Below the pieces are notes generated by a model. It did not search any database. It was given only the letters and a program-made list of their open reading frames with translations, and was not told the origin of the DNA. From assembly GCF_900113375.1 (NCBI RefSeq), contig NZ_FOPC01000005.1:186001-250000 (forward strand): a stretch of DNA of 64,000 bases. The letters run 5' to 3'. Of the stretch, positions 32,932-41,435 are shown piece after piece. Numbering within the stretch: the first letter of the stretch is position 1; each line of letters opens with the position of its first letter. The stretch comes from Algoriphagus hitonicola (GTDB lineage: Bacteria; Bacteroidota; Bacteroidia; Cytophagales; Cyclobacteriaceae). The position numbers and the translations under genes were made by a program.

Positions 32932-33348
32932 ATTACTACTGTCTAAATTTTCAATTTTAGTTATGTCCTCATTTTCAATTTGAATGATCATAGGCTGATT
33001 GTGTTTAAAATCAAATTCTAAGAATTTTCCATTACTATCTATTATGGTGTTTTCATGGTTGAAGAGCTCCTCCCCATATTGCATTTTACTAGATTTCAGT
33101 GAAAGGAAATTGTAAATAATAAGCTTGTTCTTGTTTAGTACCGATAAATTACTTGATATGTATGACAGACTTGAGTGAATGCATGCGTTACATGCGTCAA
33201 ATGGAAGGATAATTATCGAAAACTTATCTTCATATTCTAAGCCTATATTATATTTAATATAATTTTCGATCGATTTTTTTTCTGATTGACAACTAATTAT
33301 TAGTATTACGAGAGATAGTAAAAGATTTAAATGTAATTTTGTTTTCAT
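32902..33348 (-). CDS. Thioredoxin-like CxxC lipoprotein
   Basis: 148-residue lipoprotein with lipid cysteine C20 (LVILIISC) and a redox-like CNAC motif (C53/C56) after the strand IIILPFD. A later IIDSNGKFLEFD and QPMII match the positions seen in the protein at 26841, giving a thioredoxin-like order of strand, CxxC, helix, strand and cis-proline. It is the last gene of a five-gene leftward operon and overlaps the DUF4221 gene before it by 56 bases. Low GC relative to the flanks suggests transfer. Confidence 0.65.
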   Translation of the reverse strand: MKTKLHLNLLLSLVILIISCQSEKKSIENYIKYNIGLEYEDKFSIIILPFDACNACIHSSLSYISSNLSVLNKNKLIIYNFLSLKSSKMQYGEELFNHENTIIDSNGKFLEFDFKHNQPMIIQIENEDITKIENLDSSNFEVLLSKLH

Positions 33349-34465
33349 CGGGTTTTGATTTTATGTAAGGAATAAATAGGGTGTCTCTTTTAGAGAATAT
33401 GAAGTCTTCTGAAGCTGATACAAGCAGAATGTCATTGTCTAGAGTAGGATTTTGGAAATATTTTTCCCCTAATAATTCTCCATTCTTCGAGAAAATATAA
33501 ATTGTGAAATTTCTTGCTTTAGCTTCTGTTTGATTAGATTGATGAATAAATAATCTAACAATAAAATTTTCTGTTAAAATTATGGATGTGTATCTGCTCA
33601 AAGAATTGATTTTATTTAGAATGTTGCTAATTCTATTTGGTTCTAAATTACTGTATCTTATATCATTGTATATAGGTTTGTAATGATTTTCAAATTGATG
33701 ATTTAATATTGGTGTATGTAGACCTTCCATTGAATTTTTATTCAAGTTGTATTTGTAAATTGAATTGGTTAATGGAAATGACAAATAGAGGGAATTTGTA
33801 CTTTCATCTAGGTCATACCAAAAATCTACAAAATCATTTTCAAATAGATTTTGAATAGAATATGGTGGTTCTATTATTTCGTTAAGTGTTTCCGAATTAA
33901 TGTTATAAATACCAAGTCTTTTGTATTCAGAAGATAAATGCTCAGTCGGGTAAAATATTTTATTTTGTTTGAATAGAAAATTCTTGTTATTTCCTATTTG
34001 AGTATACCCAAAAATGCCAGAATATTCATTATTTTTGCTCTTTATTTCGCCAATTAAAAATTCATCAATAATTTCCCCCTTCTTGTTGATAAGTTTTATG
34101 TTTTCTCCAAAATCAACTACAAATATTGAATCCCTGTTATGATAGAAAAATCTTGTTGGGTTGTATATAATATTTTTTTCATCTATATTTAAAGGTATTT
34201 TTTCAATTAGTTCTCCGTTATTCCATTCGAAAATATTTATATTGTTTTTTATTGCATCTAGGGTTAGTAAAATATTCTCTTTCTCTTTTAATTGTAAGCT
34301 TAACAATTCAAAGGAGCTTTCTGTGTCAAGTTGAATGATTTTGTCTTTACCTTCTATTATTGATGTTTTTTTAACATATTGTTTTGTGTTTTGCGTGCAA
34401 CTTAATAAAGTTGCAATTATTAGCCCGACAAACTTAATATTTTTCAGTAATTGTGTAAATGTCAT
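33293..34465 (-). CDS. DUF4221-family lipoprotein
   Basis: 390 residues from the ATG at 34463-34465. Lipobox ATLLSC gives lipid cysteine C23. The remainder is strand-rich with propeller-like repeats (INIFEWNNGELIEKI, YTIYIFSKNGELLGEKYF in the C-terminal part). It is a distant paralogue of the next gene in the operon and of the one at 25727. The start overlaps the preceding stop by 32 bases. Very AT-rich codon use. Expected at the cell surface or periplasmic face; function unknown. Confidence 0.75.
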   Translation of the reverse strand: MTFTQLLKNIKFVGLIIATLLSCTQNTKQYVKKTSIIEGKDKIIQLDTESSFELLSLQLKEKENILLTLDAIKNNINIFEWNNGELIEKIPLNIDEKNIIYNPTRFFYHNRDSIFVVDFGENIKLINKKGEIIDEFLIGEIKSKNNEYSGIFGYTQIGNNKNFLFKQNKIFYPTEHLSSEYKRLGIYNINSETLNEIIEPPYSIQNLFENDFVDFWYDLDESTNSLYLSFPLTNSIYKYNLNKNSMEGLHTPILNHQFENHYKPIYNDIRYSNLEPNRISNILNKINSLSRYTSIILTENFIVRLFIHQSNQTEAKARNFTIYIFSKNGELLGEKYFQNPTLDNDILLVSASEDFIFSKRDTLFIPYIKSKPDENKITFKSFTISRNTNN

Positions 34466-35621
34466 ATGTGATGTATTCATCATTTTCAGGTATTTTTTTA
34501 ACATATATTTTGTTATCTATATTGAAAATTTCTGATTGTTCATAAATACCGATCTGATAATCATTAGGAAAGCTATTTGTTTTGCCTTTTATTTTTAAAT
34601 TTTCATCATAAACTATGATTTCTATTTCGTTTTTCCAATATTTTAAAGGTTTTGGGTATGAATTAAATTGCTTGGGCTCAATTGGTTTTTTTAAAATCCT
34701 ATAATATTTTTTATTTTTCTTATCATATAGGAGGTTGCTGTAATGATAATTATTGTATGTATTTGAAATTAGGTTATTTAATTCTTCTTCGGCTAAATTA
34801 TTTATTTTATTTTCTGTGTAATGGCTTTCTCTTGGGAAAGGATAATTATTTATTACTTCTATTATTTCTTTAGAATTAATATTTAATTTTGATAAATTAT
34901 TGGAAATAGGATGTCCATAAATTAGGATTGTATCGTTTATCATTATGTGGCTTAGGTAATCATACCAATTTCCAGCCAAATAATCTTTTTTTTCTTTATA
35001 AAATTTTGGATATTCCCCGTAGTTTTTTTCTTTTTTATTTATCATATTATATTCCCAGAATATCTTATTCAAAAAATTATTCTGTGAAGATGTGTATATT
35101 ATCCTATCATTAGTTATGTAAAATGGAAATCTATGATCAATTTTTACATCGTTAGGTCTATTTGAAGTAGGTAGGTTGTAGTTTGCTAAATATTGACCTG
35201 TATTTCGGTCTATTAATAATAAGTCGGATTGGTAATTCATTACAAACAAGGAGTCCTTTCCTTTTAAATAAAAACCGGAAATCCCACCTCCTTTTTCAAA
35301 AAATGGCATTAAATTATTCAGATCTAATTTTATTATTCCTATTTCCTTCGATTTATTCAGGGAATAAATAGATAATGTTTCATATCCATAATTTGCTCTT
35401 ATTATTTCTATGTCCTCATTTATTTCCCTTATTTGATGATCACTTATTGATAAGCCTTTTTTATTTAATTTTATCTTAATTTCTCCAGTTTTCTCTAATG
35501 TGTGAAGTTCTTCAATATTTAATTTATTGGAGTTAGTACAGGCAATAAATAAAACAAAAGTAAGGAGAAAATTTAATTTTCTCCTTAAATTTTTAACCAA
35601 TTTCCGGCGCAATTTCTCCAT
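34434..35621 (-). CDS. DUF4221-family lipoprotein
   Basis: 395 residues from the ATG at 35619-35621; longer versions would run through the upstream peptide gene in another frame. A basic N-terminus and hydrophobic stretch lead to lipid cysteine C28 (LFIAC). Strand-rich repeats (SIYSLNKSKEIGIIKL, LLLIDRNTGQYLANY, IIVYDENLKIKGK) are typical of the DUF4221 propeller proteins. It overlaps both neighbours, which means tight cotranslation in this operon. Strong AT bias as for the whole block. Confidence 0.75.
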   Translation of the reverse strand: MEKLRRKLVKNLRRKLNFLLTFVLFIACTNSNKLNIEELHTLEKTGEIKIKLNKKGLSISDHQIREINEDIEIIRANYGYETLSIYSLNKSKEIGIIKLDLNNLMPFFEKGGGISGFYLKGKDSLFVMNYQSDLLLIDRNTGQYLANYNLPTSNRPNDVKIDHRFPFYITNDRIIYTSSQNNFLNKIFWEYNMINKKEKNYGEYPKFYKEKKDYLAGNWYDYLSHIMINDTILIYGHPISNNLSKLNINSKEIIEVINNYPFPRESHYTENKINNLAEEELNNLISNTYNNYHYSNLLYDKKNKKYYRILKKPIEPKQFNSYPKPLKYWKNEIEIIVYDENLKIKGKTNSFPNDYQIGIYEQSEIFNIDNKIYVKKIPENDEYITYDIYTITEKY

Positions 35622-35811
35622 CTTTCTTAAATAGACATCGTCCTTCAGAATTTTCCGTTGGCTTTTCCACACATGTTTTCTTAACCCCGCCACCGGCTTT
35701 TTCCTGCTGATCGCAATATCCATTTGTATGTGTTGTTTGGCAATCTGAATATCCAATTAAAACAGTTGAAAACATTAGCAAAGTACCAATTATCCATTTT
35801 GTCTTTTTCAT
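35593..35811 (-). CDS. Small secreted four-cysteine peptide
   Basis: 72-residue protein: signal peptide (1-21, IIGTLLMFSTVLIGY) and a mature part with cysteines at 24, 33, 47 and 59 and a glycine-rich middle (KAGGGVKK). The start ATG overlaps the stop of the upstream peptide gene (ATGA), and the end overlaps the DUF4221 gene by 29 bases. Counterpart, by position and cysteine number, of the peptide at 25408. Function unknown. Confidence 0.65.
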   Translation of the reverse strand: MKKTKWIIGTLLMFSTVLIGYSDCQTTHTNGYCDQQEKAGGGVKKTCVEKPTENSEGRCLFKKDGEIAPEIG

Positions 35812-36062
35812 GGTGCTATAGTTGATTGTGATTGGCAACTTTCGGATTCGCATCCAGAATTGCTGCATGCTATATTACATTTTCGCATGGGCGACTCGTA
35901 TCTCGAGCTACAAACATATCCAAACCATAGATTGTAACTGCAGTATGATGGCGAAGCAATGTTGTCACAATCCCAACAATCTGCTTTTGTTTGAAAGGGA
36001 TTACTGAGCATAATCGTAAAGATTATACCAATCCCAAATACCTTTAGTATTGAATTTTTCAT
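35808..36062 (-). CDS. Small secreted eight-cysteine peptide
   Basis: 84-residue protein with a signal peptide ending near QTKA (27) and a mature part of about 57 residues with eight cysteines (29, 32, 41, 51, 62, 66, 71, 76). That cysteine density fits a disulfide-rich extracellular peptide with up to four bridges, rare in bacteria. First gene of the leftward operon of two peptides, two DUF4221 lipoproteins and a CxxC lipoprotein. No family recognised; toxin, signal or surface ligand are possibilities. Confidence 0.65.
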   Translation of the reverse strand: MKNSILKVFGIGIIFTIMLSNPFQTKADCWDCDNIASPSYCSYNLWFGYVCSSRYESPMRKCNIACSNSGCESESCQSQSTIAP

Positions 36063-36504
36063 AATAGTTTTTGGTTATATATTAATTACGCTCTGAATGT
36101 TTGAATATATTTTTGCATTTCCAAATATGAAATTAATTTTCTTTAAATAATTTATTTTTTTTTCTTCTAATTTTGATATTTTATTTTGGTGAAATTAGAA
36201 AAAAGAAATAATATTATGTTTAAATTTTTAAAACCTATATTTTATTTTACTGTATTTATTGTTAACAATATTTTGTTTTTTTTCAATTTTTTTTAATTTT
36301 CTTGTTTTGTTTATATTTTTATTCTTTATTTAGTTATAATTCAATTTTGAATTAGAATTTTTAAATATTTATATTGTATTTTTTTTATTATTTTTAGCTT
36401 AAAGTTTTAAAATTTTATGTCTCAGTTATTTTTTCTCAACGGTTCTAGCCTTTTGCCTTCTCTTTTTTATCTTGAAGGCCAAATAAACCTAAAAACCTGC
36501 TTTC
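36063..36504. other. 442-base very AT-rich intergenic region
   Basis: Long T-rich and A-rich stretches with scarcely any G or C between about 36120 and 36420. No plausible gene on either strand. It must hold the promoter of the leftward peptide operon and that of the PQQ-type dehydrogenase gene. The composition shift marks the right border of the accessory block. Confidence 0.6.
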
Positions 36505-39162
36505 ATGAAATTTGGTCGATTTTCAGGATTTTTTGTCCTGCTCGGATTGCTTTGGAATTGCTCCCCAAAAGAGGCTGATCCCTTTGCCACCGTCAAACCG
36601 GATGAGACTCGCTTTACCAAGGTGACTCTGGTCGAAAAGCTCAATGAACCCATGGAGCTCGAAGTTCTCAATAATGGGGATGTGCTTTTTATTGAGCGGG
36701 CGGGTAAACTTAAATTATACGAGGCCGAGTTAGGAGAAACCACGGTAGTCGGTGAACTGGAAGTATATCTGGAACATGAGGATGGTTTATTGGGTTTGGC
36801 CAAGGATCCCGGTTTTGAAAAGAATCACTGGATTTATCTTTATTATGCCCCTTTGGATTTTTCTCCGGATGTTAATCGTCTTTCACGATTTGAGTTTGTA
36901 GATAATAGGCTGGATCTCACCTCGGAAAAAGTAATCTTGGAAATCCCGGTTTTTAGAGGCTGTTGCCATTCTGGCGGTTCGATTGAGTTTGATGCCAATG
37001 GACTGCTTTTTCTTTCTACCGGAGATGATACCACCCCATTTGAATCGGATAATTACAACCCGATCGATGAGCGCCAGGACCGCCCTGCCAATGTAGATGC
37101 ACAAAAAACCTCGGCAAATACTAATGATTTGAGAGGAAAGATTATTCGCATCAAACCCGAAGCTGATGGAACCTACAGCATTCCTGAAGGTAATCTCTTT
37201 CCCCCAGGCACTCCCAATACCCGACCGGAAATCTATGTGATGGGCAATCGAAACCCTTTCCGCATTTCTGTCGATCAGCATACCGGCAATCTTTTTTGGG
37301 GGGAAGTGGGGCCCGATGCTTCAGTGGATTCATTAAAAAGAGGCCCCAAAGGCCATGATGAAATCAATTTGGCTCAAAAGCCAGGTTTTTATGGTTGGCC
37401 CTATTTTGTGGGGAATAACAAACCCTATTGGAAATATGATTTTGATACGCAAGAAAGCCTGTTTGAATTTGATCCTGCGGCACCGGTGAATACCAGTCCC
37501 AATTCGACTGGATTGGAAAAATTGCCACCCGCTCAATCTGCCTTGATTTGGTATCCTTATGATGAGTCGGAAGAGTTTCCCATGCTTGCTACTGGCGGAA
37601 GAAACGCTATGGCCGGGCCGGTCTATCATCGGGAAGATTTTGAAAATTCGGCTATTCGTTTTCCAGGGTATTATAATGATAAGCTTTTTATCTATGACTG
37701 GATGAGAAACTGGATTTTTACTGTTTCTCTGACGGAAAATTACGAGTATGATACCATGGAGCGTTTTATGCCCTCGACCGTTTTTGACAAGCCTGTGGAT
37801 ATGCAGTTTGCCAAGGATGGATCGCTTTATGTGTTGGAGTACGGGACCTATTGGCGTGCTCAAAATGATGATTCGGGTTTGTACCGGATCGAGTTTGCTC
37901 CCGGAAATCGTCAGCCGGTTGCCAAAGTTTCTGTTGACAAGCGAACAGGTGCTGCGCCGCTGACCGTACAGTTTTCCTCTGAAGGTTCGATGGATTTTGA
38001 TCCTTCGGATAGTCTTTCCTATTCATGGGATTTTGGCGAAGCCAACGCAAGCAGTCAGGATGTCAATCCTACCCATACCTTTGAGCAGCCAGGAGTTTAT
38101 TCTGTGACATTGACCGTCACAGATCTGGAAGGTGAAAAAGCCACCGCCTCCATCGAAATCCAAGTGGGGAATGAGCGCCCTCAAGTCTTTATTGAGTGGG
38201 CGGGAAATAGTAGCTTCTATTTTGAAAATGAGTCGGTGAATTATTCCGTCCAGGTTATGGATCGGGAAGATGGTGAGATTGATTCTGATCAGGTGGATTT
38301 TTCCATTGACTACATTGCGGGAGGATATGATTTGATTCAAGCAGGGCATCAGGAGGAGCAAGTATCTGTGGGCGAGAATTTCATCACTCAGGCGGGCTGC
38401 AAAGCTTGTCATGCCATTGCCAATGAATCTGTGGGACCGACCTATGAGGAAGTTTCCGTCAAATACAAAGGTCAAGCCGATGCCAAAGATTATCTAATCG
38501 GAAAGATCCGAAATGGAGGCGGTGGCGTGTGGAGTGATGAGCGAATCATGCCCGGTCATCCGCATTTGCCAGAAGATCAGGTAGGAGAAATGGTTGATTT
38601 TATTTTAGGGCTGAAAGATCCAGATTATGGCAAGGAAATTTTGCCTTTGGAAGGTGAATTTACTCCCGATCAAATTGAGCAATCAGAAGGCTATTATTTG
38701 ATCCAAGCGAGCTATACCGATCAGGGAGCAAATGAAATAGGCCCACTTCGTGGAAATGTCCAATTGCTGCTTCGTCATCCCGAGGTCAAGGCAGTGACAG
38801 CAAATCGCTTTGAAAATACCGCAAAGGCCAACGCCAACGGGCTCAACTTTGTGAAGTTTACCGAAAAAGGATCTTGGATTGCTTTTGATCAGTTGGATTT
38901 ACGCGGAATAAATGAATTGGAATTGCTGGTGAATCCAGCGGGTATCAAAGGAGTTTTAGAAATCAGAACAGGAGGGCCTGAAGGAACCCTGATTGGTCAA
39001 ACCCAAGAGTTGATTCAAGGTGATCGAAAAGGTTATTTTCCAGTAAAAGTGGCATTGGAGACAAGGGAAGATTTAACCGATCTTTATTTCGTTTTGCGAA
39101 CTGATTCGGGAGTTTCCATTTGGAATACCTTTAATCTGGATTGGGTAAGGTTTATAAGATGA
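36505..39162 (+). CDS. PQQ-type sugar dehydrogenase lipoprotein fused to PKD, cytochrome c and carbohydrate-binding domains
   Basis: 885 residues. Lipoprotein signal with C19 (LLWNC). Residues about 30-450 form the six-bladed propeller of soluble glucose/sorbosone dehydrogenases (VMGNRNPFRIS, GPKGHDEIN). A PKD domain follows (about 455-548, LSYSWDFGE), then a class I cytochrome c with C632-K-A-C635-H636 and probable Met ligand M682 (RIMPGHPHL), and a C-terminal CBM6-like segment (about 740-885, LNFVKFTEKGSWIAFDQLDL). The protein would oxidise a sugar outside the cell and pass electrons through its own haem. This fusion is common in Bacteroidota that degrade polysaccharides. Confidence 0.88.
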   Translation: MKFGRFSGFFVLLGLLWNCSPKEADPFATVKPDETRFTKVTLVEKLNEPMELEVLNNGDVLFIERAGKLKLYEAELGETTVVGELEVYLEHEDGLLGLAKDPGFEKNHWIYLYYAPLDFSPDVNRLSRFEFVDNRLDLTSEKVILEIPVFRGCCHSGGSIEFDANGLLFLSTGDDTTPFESDNYNPIDERQDRPANVDAQKTSANTNDLRGKIIRIKPEADGTYSIPEGNLFPPGTPNTRPEIYVMGNRNPFRISVDQHTGNLFWGEVGPDASVDSLKRGPKGHDEINLAQKPGFYGWPYFVGNNKPYWKYDFDTQESLFEFDPAAPVNTSPNSTGLEKLPPAQSALIWYPYDESEEFPMLATGGRNAMAGPVYHREDFENSAIRFPGYYNDKLFIYDWMRNWIFTVSLTENYEYDTMERFMPSTVFDKPVDMQFAKDGSLYVLEYGTYWRAQNDDSGLYRIEFAPGNRQPVAKVSVDKRTGAAPLTVQFSSEGSMDFDPSDSLSYSWDFGEANASSQDVNPTHTFEQPGVYSVTLTVTDLEGEKATASIEIQVGNERPQVFIEWAGNSSFYFENESVNYSVQVMDREDGEIDSDQVDFSIDYIAGGYDLIQAGHQEEQVSVGENFITQAGCKACHAIANESVGPTYEEVSVKYKGQADAKDYLIGKIRNGGGGVWSDERIMPGHPHLPEDQVGEMVDFILGLKDPDYGKEILPLEGEFTPDQIEQSEGYYLIQASYTDQGANEIGPLRGNVQLLLRHPEVKAVTANRFENTAKANANGLNFVKFTEKGSWIAFDQLDLRGINELELLVNPAGIKGVLEIRTGGPEGTLIGQTQELIQGDRKGYFPVKVALETREDLTDLYFVLRTDSGVSIWNTFNLDWVRFIR

Positions 39163-39169
39163 TTTTAAT

Positions 39170-39193
39170 GGGAACTTTCGGGTTCCCTTTTTT
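39170..39193 (+). terminator. Terminator after PQQ-type dehydrogenase gene
   Basis: GGGAAC (39170-39175) pairs with GTTCCC (39182-39187), loop of six, followed by six Ts. Confidence 0.8.
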
Positions 39194-39221
39194 ATTTTCT
39201 CAATAAAAAAATCTAGAGATC

Positions 39222-39830
39222 ATGAAAGAGTTTTGGGATGAGCGATATGCCGCAGAGGAATATGTATACGGGAAGGAAGCTAACTTATTTTTACAGGCAC
39301 AATTGGCTGATCTAAGCCCAGGAAAAGCACTTTTTGCAGCAGAGGGAGAGGGGAGAAATGCCGTCTTTGCAGCCACTCTCGGATGGGATGTCATTGCTTT
39401 TGACATCAGTGAATCTGCCAAAGTCAAAGCAGATCGATTGGCCAAAGAGAAAGGTGTTGCGCTTGATTACCGTGTCGGTACTCTGGGACAGTTGGATTTT
39501 GAGGAAAATTCGTTTGACTTGGTTGTGTTGATTTTTGCACATTTTCCAGTTAGTCTCCGAGCTGAAATCCATCAAAAGTTGGTGAAATTAGTTAAACCCG
39601 GGGGAATCGTGATCTTAGAAGCATTTTCTAAAAAACACCTCCAGTTCAATTCCAAAAATCCAAAAGCTGGAGGTCCTAAAGACGTGAGCATGCTTTTTTC
39701 GCAAAGTGAATTGGAGGATGATTTTAAAGGGCTGAGTCAATTGGTTTTTGAAGAGAAGGAATTGTACCTGGAGGAGGGCGCCTATCATGTCGGTCAATCA
39801 GCAGTAATTCGCTTGCTAGGGAAAAAGTAA
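39222..39830 (+). CDS. Class I SAM-dependent methyltransferase
   Basis: 202-residue methyltransferase of the TehB/thiopurine-like group: N-terminal FWDERYAAEEYVYGKEAN, a SAM-binding region AEGEGRNAVFAATLGWDVIAFD (about 34-55), then EENSFDLVVLIFAHFP and LVKPGGIVILEAF. The GEGRN motif is usual in this subgroup. Substrate unknown; relatives methylate tellurite or small thiols. Cytoplasmic, single gene. Confidence 0.87.
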   Translation: MKEFWDERYAAEEYVYGKEANLFLQAQLADLSPGKALFAAEGEGRNAVFAATLGWDVIAFDISESAKVKADRLAKEKGVALDYRVGTLGQLDFEENSFDLVVLIFAHFPVSLRAEIHQKLVKLVKPGGIVILEAFSKKHLQFNSKNPKAGGPKDVSMLFSQSELEDDFKGLSQLVFEEKELYLEEGAYHVGQSAVIRLLGKK

Positions 39831-39898
39831 GATTTTTGGGCTTTTTCTTGATTTTTTAAACTAATTCTATAAATTCAAATAAATCTTTTTTAACAGCT

Positions 39899-40261
39899 AT
39901 GGAAAAAAAGCATTGCCTCAACTGTGGAGAACCCATTCAAGGTCGCATTGATAAGAAATTTTGCGACGATCAGTGCAGGAATAATTACAATTATCAGCAA
40001 TATGCGGCCTCCAATAATCTGATCCGGAGAGTCAATCATTCGTTAAAAAAAAACCGGAATATTCTCGAATCTATGATTCCGGAGGGTGAAGAAATGGGCA
40101 AGACGACCAAAGAGCGACTGCTCCGCGATGGGTTTCAGTTCAAATACCAAACGCATACCTATGAGACTAAAAAAGGCAGTATTTATCATTTCTGCTATGA
40201 CTATGGATATTTGCCTTTGGATGGAGATTGGTTTTTGGTCGTGAAAGGAAAAGATGTGTAA
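39899..40261 (+). CDS. Small zinc-ribbon protein
   Basis: 120-residue protein whose N-terminus has a four-cysteine zinc site (C6-x2-C9 and C22-x3-C26, CLNCG and FCDDQC), followed by a helical middle (RRVNHSLKKNRNILESM) and a C-terminal domain (RDGFQFKYQTHTYETKKG). The N-terminus resembles DUF2116-type zinc ribbons in Bacteroidota. Function unknown. It is followed closely by VOC and GNAT genes in the same direction. Confidence 0.78.
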   Translation: MEKKHCLNCGEPIQGRIDKKFCDDQCRNNYNYQQYAASNNLIRRVNHSLKKNRNILESMIPEGEEMGKTTKERLLRDGFQFKYQTHTYETKKGSIYHFCYDYGYLPLDGDWFLVVKGKDV

Positions 40262-40285
40262 TTCATTAAAAAACAATCTAAATCT

Positions 40286-40705
40286 ATGAGTCGAAAAGTC
40301 ACGGGAATCGGAGGGGTATTTTTTAAAGTGAAGGACCCCGATGCCACCAAAAGCTGGTATTCCGAACATCTAGGATTGAATGTCGATCGATACGGAACTG
40401 CCTTTGAGTGGAGGAGTGCTGAAAATCCGGAACAAAAAGGCTTCAGTCAATGGTCTCCTATGAAAGAGGATACTACTTATTTTGAACCTTCGGCCAAAGA
40501 TTTTATGATCAATTATCGGGTGGAAAATTTACTTAAACTCGTGGAAGAATTGAAGAGGAATGGCGTTCGGATTTTAGATGAAATCCAAGAATTTGAATAT
40601 GGGAAATTTGTCCATATCCTCGATCCAGATGGGCATGCCATTGAGCTTTGGGAGCCCAATGATGAAGTTTACGATCAATTAACAGAAGGAAGAACTAAGA
40701 GCTAA
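40286..40705 (+). CDS. VOC-family (glyoxalase/bleomycin-resistance fold) protein
   Basis: 139-residue vicinal-oxygen-chelate protein with the usual paired beta-alpha-beta-beta-beta units: VFFKVKDPDATKSWYSEHLGL at the start, and HILDPDGHAIELWEP at the end, where the glutamate is a normal metal ligand. Members open rings, isomerise or sequester small molecules; no substrate can be assigned. The stop overlaps the next start by one base. Confidence 0.88.
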   Translation: MSRKVTGIGGVFFKVKDPDATKSWYSEHLGLNVDRYGTAFEWRSAENPEQKGFSQWSPMKEDTTYFEPSAKDFMINYRVENLLKLVEELKRNGVRILDEIQEFEYGKFVHILDPDGHAIELWEPNDEVYDQLTEGRTKS

Positions 40706-40989
40706 TGACAGTAATTCAACATCAATCCGACGGAAAACGGGGGTCGTTTTTTATCGAAGAAGGGGCTAAACGATTTGCCGAAATGGTCTATGTGATGGCT
40801 GGTGCCCGAAAAATGATCATCGAACATACCGAAGTAGACCCTTCGCTGACCGGTCAGGGGATCGGAGCGGATCTTTTGGAGGAATTGGTGGCTTATGTCC
40901 GTGAAAAAGACATCAAAGTCATCCCTCTTTGCCCTTTTGCCAAGGCGATGTTTAAAAAGCGAAAAGATCTTCAGGATGTGCTTAATTGA
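40705..40989 (+). CDS. Short GNAT-fold acetyltransferase (NATD1/YidJ type)
   Basis: 94-residue GCN5-related protein of the short N-acetyltransferase type: MVYVMAGARKMIIEHTEV, then the CoA loop GQGIGADLLEELV, and VIPLCPFAKAMFKK at the end. These short enzymes have an active cysteine (here in LCPFA) in human and bacterial relatives. It overlaps the VOC gene by one base. The substrate is unknown. Confidence 0.85.
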   Translation: MTVIQHQSDGKRGSFFIEEGAKRFAEMVYVMAGARKMIIEHTEVDPSLTGQGIGADLLEELVAYVREKDIKVIPLCPFAKAMFKKRKDLQDVLN

Positions 40990-41260
40990 AAAATAGCAAG
41001 ATTAAAAAAGCCATCAGTAGAATAAAAATTAACCAAGAAAGAACATTCTTTTTTAGGTAACTTCTTTGCCTTTGTTCTTGGTGCAAATGGAAAGCAAGGG
41101 AAATATCTTTTTTAGAGGCGTTTTTACCACTTCGTGATTTTTCCTCTATTTTCAATTGGGGTCTAACTTTCCCCAGTGAGTGATTGTCCTTAAAGGACTG
41201 CATACTTGATCTACTAAATCCCGCTCCTCCAGTCATGGATTGATTTTGTGTAAATTTCAA
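40982..41260 (-). CDS. Hypothetical protein with C-terminal membrane helix
   Basis: 92 residues: a hydrophilic, serine- and lysine-rich N-terminus (SFKDNHSLGKVRPQLKIEEKS region) and a single C-terminal membrane helix (about 73-91, LSWLIFILLMAFLILLFF). The topology suits a tail-anchored protein. It converges with the GNAT gene with an eight-base overlap. No family recognised; Bacteroidota often carry such proteins. Coding is likely but not certain. Confidence 0.6.
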   Translation of the reverse strand: MKFTQNQSMTGGAGFSRSSMQSFKDNHSLGKVRPQLKIEEKSRSGKNASKKDISLAFHLHQEQRQRSYLKKNVLSWLIFILLMAFLILLFFN

Positions 41261-41435
41261 GTTAGTAAAAAATGGGATTCAAATCAGTGTTTTTGACTAT
41301 GATTTTAATTAAATCGCCGTTGATTATTTCATCTAACTTATGATAAGCCTATTCGATACCCCAAAAGCACTTGAAGATTTGATTTGCCTAAACCAATTTT
41401 TAACTATATTTCTCCTTCTAAAAACATCACCATCT

